DNA of 64,000 nt, taken from the NCBI RefSeq assembly GCF_006442815.1, contig NZ_VFVL01000020.1:43811-107810 (forward strand). Direction: 5' to 3'. Each line of letters starts with the position of its first letter. The stretch's first letter is position 1. A program made the translations under genes and the position numbers. Of the stretch, positions 59,505 to 64,000 are shown piece by piece. A model generated the notes under the pieces. The model was given only the letters and a program-made list of their open reading frames with translations, did no database searches and was not told the DNA's origin. This stretch comes from Mesorhizobium sp. B2-4-3 (lineage in GTDB: Bacteria; Pseudomonadota; Alphaproteobacteria; Rhizobiales; Rhizobiaceae).

Positions 59505-59762
59505 ATGGACATTTCGCGCAGCGAACAGCGCATCCTGCACCTGCTGGCCCAAGGCGGGCGCATCGAAATAGAGAAGAACGAGAGCAGGAAGATCGCCTCG
59601 GTCCGGTGCCTGACCCGCGACGGCTGGCGCTATCCGGGCTTCGACCTGGAGCTCTTCCGAAAGTTGAGGCGGAAGAAGGCGGTTTCCTCAACGAACGGCG
59701 GTCCTTACCGCATCACCCGACGCGGGCTTGAGCTCGTGCGCGCCGAACTCGACAACCGCTAG
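59505..59762 (+). CDS. YjhX-family (UPF0386) protein
   Basis: An 85-residue small basic protein opening MDISRSEQRILHLLAQGGRI, with SVRCLTRDGWRYPGFDLELF in the middle and YRITRRGLELVRAELDNR at the end. Segments resemble a winged-helix fold. The family includes E. coli YjhX, described as a toxin-like protein; no antitoxin-like gene is next to it here. ATG 59505 was chosen because the family begins there. A terminator-like structure precedes it. Confidence 0.88.
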   Translation: MDISRSEQRILHLLAQGGRIEIEKNESRKIASVRCLTRDGWRYPGFDLELFRKLRRKKAVSSTNGGPYRITRRGLELVRAELDNR

Positions 59763-59775
59763 TGCCTTGTTTTAC

Positions 59776-59818
59776 GCAATTCCGGACGGAAAACCGCCCA
59801 CACTTTTCCTGGAATTGC
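59776..59818. repeat. palindromic intergenic repeat, copy g (GCAATTCC type)
   Basis: Arms GCAATTCC/GGAATTGC, inner GGAAAACC...TTTTCC, tail TCTAG as in copies a and f. It lies 14 nt after the YjhX-type stop codon. Confidence 0.85.
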
Positions 59819-59870
59819 TCTAGCGCCCAATGCCGCCGGCCGAAACGCCGGCGGCACCTTTCCGTTTGCT

Positions 59871-60302
59871 TCAGGCCGTGGCGATGTAGGCCCTGATCTC
59901 TTCGGCTTCGCGCTCGACGTCCTCGATACGGCGCTTGACCACGTCGCCGATGGAGACGATGCCATCGAGCTGGCCGCCCTTTTCCACCGGCAGATGGCGG
60001 AAGCGGCCTCGCGTCATGATCTCCATGACCTCGTTGACCGTGTGGTTTTCGTTGCAGATCTTGACCTTCGGCGTCATCGCCGAGCGCACGGCGATGTCGA
60101 GCGCGGCGGCGCCCTCTTTGGCCACCACCCTGACGATATCGCGTTCCGAGAGAATGCCTACGATCTTGCGATCGCCATTGGTGATGACGAGCGCGCCGAT
60201 CCTGTGCTCGGCCAGCATGCGAATGGCCTCGCTGAGTTTTTCATTGGGCCCGAGCGTGAACACGTCATGGCCCTTGCTTTCAAGAATTGCCTTAACCGTC
60301 AT
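59871..60302 (-). CDS. CBS-domain protein
   Basis: A 143-residue protein of two CBS domains (about residues 8-60 and 75-130): LSEAIRMLAEHRIGALVITN, KIVGILSERDIVRVV, then VNEVMEIMTRGRFRHLPVEK and LDGIVSIGDVVKRRIEDVER. Such pairs bind adenine nucleotides and usually sense energy state; stand-alone bacterial members have unknown targets. A GGAGGACGCC site precedes ATG 60302. Confidence 0.92.
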   Translation of the reverse strand: MTVKAILESKGHDVFTLGPNEKLSEAIRMLAEHRIGALVITNGDRKIVGILSERDIVRVVAKEGAAALDIAVRSAMTPKVKICNENHTVNEVMEIMTRGRFRHLPVEKGGQLDGIVSIGDVVKRRIEDVEREAEEIRAYIATA

Positions 60303-60432
60303 GGCGTCCTCCACTGCCGTTGACGCCGGCTCCGCCTGACCGGCTGTTGAGCCCCGGCGCCCTTAGGAAGACACTGGGTGCTTGGGCAACATCGTGCGCC
60401 GTGATTGGTTGCATTTCAAGTGCGCCTAAGGA

Positions 60433-61170
60433 CTAGGCGGCTGCCAGCGGACGGTCGAAAAAACGCAAACCGAAAAAGCCGGCGACGAAGCCGCCGATAT
60501 GGGCTTCCCAGGCGATCTGACCATCGATGCCCGGCGCGAAGCCAAGCAGGCCCGTGGCCAGATTGATCACCATCCAAACGCCAAGAAAGGTCATGACGCC
60601 GCGCGAGCGCAACACGGATGCGATCGGCAGCGGCTCGCCGGCGAAGGCCGCGCTGCCTGACAAGCGGTCGACGCGGAACCCATAGCGCGCAGCCGCGCCC
60701 ATCATGCCGGAGATCGCACCCGAGGCACCGACGAGCGGCGCCTCGCCATAGGGATGCAGCGCCCAGAACAGAACAACCGAAGCCAGCCCTGTCACGGCGT
60801 AGAATATCGCGAAACGCAGCGCGCCGAGACGATTGGCGAGCGGCGAACCGAAGGCTGCAAGCCAGATCATGTTGATGGCGATATGGGCAATGCCCCCATG
60901 CATGAACGCATAGGTGAACGGACGCGTGAACAGGAACCAGTCGAAGCCGTACTGGCCGGTGTACAGCACCGGAATGAAGGCACCGTCGTAGAGCAGCGTC
61001 GTTTGCTGCGCTTCGTTCAGCACGTATTGCTGCAGCAGATAGACGACCACGCATATGCCGATCACGGCGAGCACCACCGGAGGCAGATTGAACACGGGTT
61101 CGCGGCGGCGCGGCTCGGAAGCCTCGTCCGGCGTCGGTTCGGTTTCGGTGGGGCTTACAGGCTCGCTCAT
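60433..61170 (-). CDS. rhomboid-family intramembrane serine protease
   Basis: A 245-residue membrane protease with six or seven spans. Catalytic Ser150 in LVGASGAISGMMGAA and His224 in WEAHIGGFVAGFFG. The oxyanion/conserved HxxxxHxxxN motif is His91-His96-Asn100 (MHGGIAHIAINMIWL). The cytoplasmic N-terminus is acidic (EPVSPTETEPTPDEASEP). Substrate unknown. Confidence 0.93.
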   Translation of the reverse strand: MSEPVSPTETEPTPDEASEPRRREPVFNLPPVVLAVIGICVVVYLLQQYVLNEAQQTTLLYDGAFIPVLYTGQYGFDWFLFTRPFTYAFMHGGIAHIAINMIWLAAFGSPLANRLGALRFAIFYAVTGLASVVLFWALHPYGEAPLVGASGAISGMMGAAARYGFRVDRLSGSAAFAGEPLPIASVLRSRGVMTFLGVWMVINLATGLLGFAPGIDGQIAWEAHIGGFVAGFFGLRFFDRPLAAA

Positions 61171-61590
61171 GCGCCTTTGCGGGTGTGGGGGCTAGGGGTT
61201 TTCGGCGAGCATGTAGATCACGCCCTTTCGAATCACAAACGGCTAATCGCCACAGCACAGATCAGAAAAGGAGCGAATCAAAGCGGAGCGAATCAAAAAA
61301 GAAGGCCGTCCAGGATTTCCCTGAACGGCCGGTCGAGTCCCCTGCTCCCCATAAACTCGTGACTGAAGTGCTGCCGATCGCTGCAGGAACGACCGTTTTG
61401 GAGTGGTTTTGATGTGCCACAGGCTTCGGCGGCACGCAATGTAAACCACTTGTTAACCTTAACGACCCCGAAGCGTGAACAAACGTTAACGATACTGGCA
61501 CGCATCCTGCTCCGCACCGCATGAAGGTCATCGGAGGGCGCCCTGTCTGTTCGCCGATGGGACATCAAAAGACAGATTGTGCGGAGCGGA
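61171..61590. other. divergent region between rhomboid and PAS_5 genes
   Basis: 420 nt without a credible gene. It contains tandem GAGCGAATCAAA-like repeats near 61265-61300, TTAACC/TTAACG boxes near 61453-61490, and a sigma-54-type promoter at 61496-61511 pointing to the PAS gene. Confidence 0.6.
61496..61511 (+). promoter_or_regulatory. sigma-54 promoter upstream of the PAS_5 gene
   Basis: TGGCACGCATCCTGCT matches TGGCACG-N4-TTGCW at all but one position. GG (61497-61498) and GC (61509-61510) are exactly 10 nt apart, the strict -24/-12 spacing. The gene starts about 80 nt downstream. No enhancer-binding protein gene is adjacent. Confidence 0.6.
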
Positions 61591-62235
61591 ATGGACATGA
61601 AAGAAAAAGGATCAATCGCGCTGTTCCAATATTGGAACCAGCTGCGTGATGGTCGCCTCGCCCCGAAGCGATCGGAGGTGGAGCCGGCCGACATCAAGTC
61701 GCTTCTGGCCGACACCTTCATCCTGGAGCGCGACATCCGCGGCGAGGCGGTGTTCCGGCTCGCCGGCACGCGGCTCTGCGCATATTATGGCCGGGAGCTC
61801 AAGGGATTCTCCTTCCCTTCGCTCTGGCGCGAGAAGGATCAGCGGCTTGTGTCGCGGCTCATGCACGGCGTTTTCGACCAGAAATCGGTTCTGCTGATGA
61901 CCTATGAGGGGTTCAGCCGCAACGGTCGTTCCAACAAATTCGAGCTCCTGGCGCTGCCGCTGGACGCGGGCGCCCAGAACCCGCGCTGCCTCGGCATCAT
62001 CAGCACCGCCGACAAGCCGTTCTGGCTTGGCGCCGATCCGCTCGCCGACGCGCTCATCGATACGATCCGGGTGATAGATCCCGACAAGGAGCCTATGTTC
62101 CTGAAGAACCGCCCGGCGATCGACGTCCCCTCGCTCGTTCCGGCCGAATTCGATCCTCCGGAGACCATTTCGGCGCTCGGCCGCGTGCGCCGCATCCGCC
62201 ATCTCGTCGTCTTCGACGGCGGGCGTCACGAGTGA
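61591..62235 (+). CDS. PAS_5-domain protein (DUF1457)
   Basis: A 214-residue protein from the ATG at 61591. It contains the PAS-like PAS_5 domain common in alphaproteobacteria (about residues 10-150): LFQYWNQLRDGRLAPKRSEV, ILERDIRGEAVFRLAGTRLC, AYYGRELKGFSFPSLW. The remaining C-terminus is polar and ends VVFDGGRHE. No output domain is fused, so it may act by binding a partner. The next gene, in the same direction 172 nt on, encodes a PilZ protein. Confidence 0.88.
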   Translation: MDMKEKGSIALFQYWNQLRDGRLAPKRSEVEPADIKSLLADTFILERDIRGEAVFRLAGTRLCAYYGRELKGFSFPSLWREKDQRLVSRLMHGVFDQKSVLLMTYEGFSRNGRSNKFELLALPLDAGAQNPRCLGIISTADKPFWLGADPLADALIDTIRVIDPDKEPMFLKNRPAIDVPSLVPAEFDPPETISALGRVRRIRHLVVFDGGRHE

Positions 62236-62407
62236 GCCCGGCTGTCTGAGGTCTTCCGTCGCTCCCGGTAAATTTTTCCGCGTCGCGCGAGCCCGCAGGC
62301 CCAGGCTTTGCGGCCGATTTTTCCCGTTTGTTAACCTGCTTTGCTGTAGTTTTTCGGGTGAAATTCCTCGCATCGTCGCGCGGAATGCCAACGGGGTGTA
62401 GGCAGTC

Positions 62408-63025
62408 ATGAGGTCAGCGGCGGTAGAATATGCGCCGTCACGAGCTGAACGGCGCAACTTTCAGCGTGTCCGCGTCAAGATTTACGGGCGCTTCATGCTG
62501 GAAGACCGCACCGAGCATCCTTGCCAGGTGATCGACATGTCGCCCGGCAATGTTGCGTTGCGTACGGACCGGATCGGCATGCCGGGCGAGAAGGTCATCG
62601 CCTATATCGACCATATCGGTCGTGTCGAAGGCGTCGTGACGCGCACGTCGCAGGACGGTTTCGCCATGACCGTCATCGCCTCGGACCGCAAGAAGGACAA
62701 GCTTGCCGCGCAGCTCACCTGGCTAGCCAACAAGCATGAGCTCGACCTGCCCGAGGACCGCCGCCACGAGCGCGTGGCGCCGCGCAATCCAATGAGCGTC
62801 CTGCAGCTCACCGACGGGCGCCAGTATCAGTGCCGCATCATCGACCTGTCGCTCTCGGGTGCTGCCGTCGAGATCGACGTCAAGCCGGCGATCGGCGTCC
62901 AGGTCACGTTAGGCACGATGCGCGGCCAGGTGGTGCGCCATTTTGAGGACGGTGTCGCCATTGAGTTCGCCGTCATCCAGCGGCCGGAAACGCTCGATCA
63001 GGAATTCAACGCGCCGCGCTCCTGA
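62408..63025 (+). CDS. double PilZ-domain protein
   Basis: A 205-residue protein with two PilZ domains, the c-di-GMP receptor fold. Domain one (about residues 14-95): Arg16-x3-Arg20 (RNFQR) but the second motif is DMSPGN, shifted from D/NxSxxG. Domain two (about 117-195): Arg118-x3-Arg122 (RRHER) and a perfect DLSLSG at 146-151. Domain two should therefore bind c-di-GMP; domain one is probably degenerate or structural. The stop codon lies in the first unit of a 23-nt tandem repeat. Confidence 0.92.
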   Translation: MRSAAVEYAPSRAERRNFQRVRVKIYGRFMLEDRTEHPCQVIDMSPGNVALRTDRIGMPGEKVIAYIDHIGRVEGVVTRTSQDGFAMTVIASDRKKDKLAAQLTWLANKHELDLPEDRRHERVAPRNPMSVLQLTDGRQYQCRIIDLSLSGAAVEIDVKPAIGVQVTLGTMRGQVVRHFEDGVAIEFAVIQRPETLDQEFNAPRS

Positions 63026-63108
63026 GACGCGCGAAGCGCGCTCCCGAGACGGAGCTGACGCTCGCTCCTGAGACGCGCTGACGCTCGCTCCTGAGACGCG
63101 CTGACGCA
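63017..63108 (+). repeat. 23-nt tandem repeat at the end of the PilZ gene
   Basis: Four units of about 23 nt, consensus CGCTCCTGAGACGCGCTGACG, starting at about 63017, 63039, 63062 and 63085. Units three and four are identical over about 22 nt; one and two are diverged. Unit one contains the TGA stop of the PilZ gene. Confidence 0.85.
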
Positions 63109-63347
63109 AGCAAAGCAAACCGGCCCTTATCGGCCGGTTTTTGTTGTCCGGTCTTGGGAGGTCGGACGCGGGCCGCCAGTGACATCGGAACCTTGCGCGG
63201 GCCGGATGAAAATCTGAACAATCCGAAATCCCGATAGTTCAAATTTTATGTTTATTCTACTGGCGTTTTACTCAATATCTACTTCGGGTTTTTGCGCCAA
63301 ATAAATCCCAACGTGGCACAGTCTCCTCAAACGGGGAGACTACAACA
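63026..63347. other. intergenic region between PilZ and transglutaminase-like genes
   Basis: 322 nt: the tandem repeat, a terminator (63117-63142), then an AT-rich stretch (about 63230-63300) that should contain the promoter of the next gene. Confidence 0.6.
63117..63142 (+). terminator. Rho-independent terminator of the PilZ gene
   Basis: AAACCGGCC/GGCCGGTTT around a 6-nt loop, followed by TTTGTTG. Confidence 0.88.
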
Positions 63348-63953
63348 ATGAAAATGACGAGGGGCAAGCTGTTGCTCTTGGCAATGGCGATGCAGCTTTC
63401 CGCGTGGGGCACGGCAAGCGCAGGACCGGCTTTCATGCATACGGGTGGCCGCACCACCCAGCCGGTCGGTCACTACGATTTCTGCCAGCGCATTCCGGTC
63501 GAATGCAACCAACGGACGCCGAAGGGTCCGCCGGTCGAGCTGACGCGCAAGCTGTGGGCGACGATCGTCAACGTCAACAATTCGGTCAACGTCCGGGTCA
63601 AGCCGCGCACCGACATGGAGATCTACGGCGTCGAGGAATACTGGGCTTACCCCGACAACGGCTATGGCGACTGCGAGGACTACGCGCTGGAGAAGCGCCG
63701 CGAGCTGATGGCCGTCGGCGTGCCTGCAGGCAATCTGCTGATGACGGTGGTGCGCCAGCCGAATGGCGACGGCCATGCGGTGCTGACGGTGCGCACCAGC
63801 CTCGGCGAATTCATCCTCGACAATCTCGAGCCGAAAGTGCTCGCCTGGAACGACACGGTCTACACCTATCTCAAACGTCAATCGACGGAGAACTCGGGCG
63901 CTTGGGTAACGATCAACGACGGCCGCGAGGACGCGGTCGCCAGCGTCCGCTAA
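63348..63953 (+). CDS. bacterial transglutaminase-like cysteine peptidase (BTLCP)
   Basis: A 201-residue exported protein; signal peptide about residues 1-25 (KLLLLAMAMQLSAWGTASAG). The catalytic triad is visible: Cys109 in YGDCEDYALEKRREL, His143 in DGHAVLTVRT and Asp158 in LDNLEP. A GGGGAG site precedes the ATG. The family (DUF920) includes LapG, the periplasmic protease that releases biofilm adhesins under c-di-GMP control; no LapD-like partner is seen in the window. It may cleave an envelope protein. Confidence 0.92.
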   Translation: MKMTRGKLLLLAMAMQLSAWGTASAGPAFMHTGGRTTQPVGHYDFCQRIPVECNQRTPKGPPVELTRKLWATIVNVNNSVNVRVKPRTDMEIYGVEEYWAYPDNGYGDCEDYALEKRRELMAVGVPAGNLLMTVVRQPNGDGHAVLTVRTSLGEFILDNLEPKVLAWNDTVYTYLKRQSTENSGAWVTINDGREDAVASVR

Positions 63954-63968
63954 GGCGCCAACGCGATC

Positions 63969-63999
63969 GGGTACGCCGCGGTGATGCGGCGGCGTACCC
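63969..63999 (+). terminator. hairpin after the BTLCP gene, at the window edge
   Basis: GGGTACGCCGC/GCGGCGTACCC, 11-bp perfect stem with a 9-nt loop, 16 nt after the stop codon. The window ends one base beyond, so a U-run cannot be checked. Confidence 0.65.
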
Positions 64000-64000
64000 G

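Noticed and set aside
63017..63108. CRISPR-like array
   Set aside because: The units are contiguous with no unique spacers, and no cas gene is present; it is a plain tandem repeat.

Overview
The window reads as a chromosomal segment of a high-GC alphaproteobacterium of the Rhizobiales, most like Mesorhizobium or a near relative. The signs are a complex I accessory subunit of the NDUFA12 type, DUF2155 and BA14K proteins, an RNase E with a large acidic insertion inside its S1 domain, and many short palindromic intergenic repeats of the rhizobial mosaic type. The genus is inferred from recalled protein families; no database search was run.

Layout. 1-12.0 kb (minus strand): the transcription/translation block tuf, tRNA-Trp, secE, nusG, rplK, rplA, rplJ, rplL, rpoB. 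A truncated haemoglobin and an exported tandem ClpP-like protein sit between tuf and tRNA-Trp. 12.2-15.4 kb: an EamA transporter, a GlsB-type membrane protein, a YidB-like protein, tRNA-Gly and tRNA-Tyr, and rlmB. 15.5-20.1 kb: the glyoxylate-to-glycerate operon gcl-hyi-glxR, divergent from an IclR regulator. 20.1-24.4 kb: small envelope and unknown genes, including a His/Trp-rich secreted peptide, then tRNA-Thr and a visibly less GC-rich block with a Crp/Fnr regulator and three small unknown genes. 24.4-29.7 kb: a TetR regulator divergent from a polyamine-type ABC importer operon that ends in a metallo-beta-lactamase-fold hydrolase. 30.1-37.3 kb: nadK, a DEAD-box helicase, an OmpA-like lipoprotein, two GFA proteins and prfB, which carries a programmed +1 frameshift. 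37.5-45.0 kb: mrcA, an amidase and rne. 45.1-52.7 kb: glsA, an aminotransferase, an M48-TPR protease, a DsbA-like protein, aroQ, accB, accC and aat. 52.7-59.2 kb: an NTF2-like protein, DUF2155, NDUFA12, panB-panC, AIM24, GNAT and gatB. 59.4-64 kb: a candidate structured RNA in front of a YjhX-type gene, a CBS protein, a rhomboid protease, a PAS_5 protein behind a near-consensus sigma-54 promoter, a double-PilZ protein and a bacterial transglutaminase-like cysteine peptidase.

Most genes are housekeeping. The accessory interest lies in four places. First, a family of palindromes whose outer stems differ between copies yet stay complementary. Second, the His-rich/BA14K pair, which shares a leader hairpin and signal peptide. 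Third, the 22.6-24.4 kb block bounded by a 14-bp direct repeat next to tRNA-Thr. Fourth, the sigma-54/PAS/PilZ/peptidase stretch at the right end. No CRISPR array, transposase, integrase, phage gene or rRNA gene was seen.
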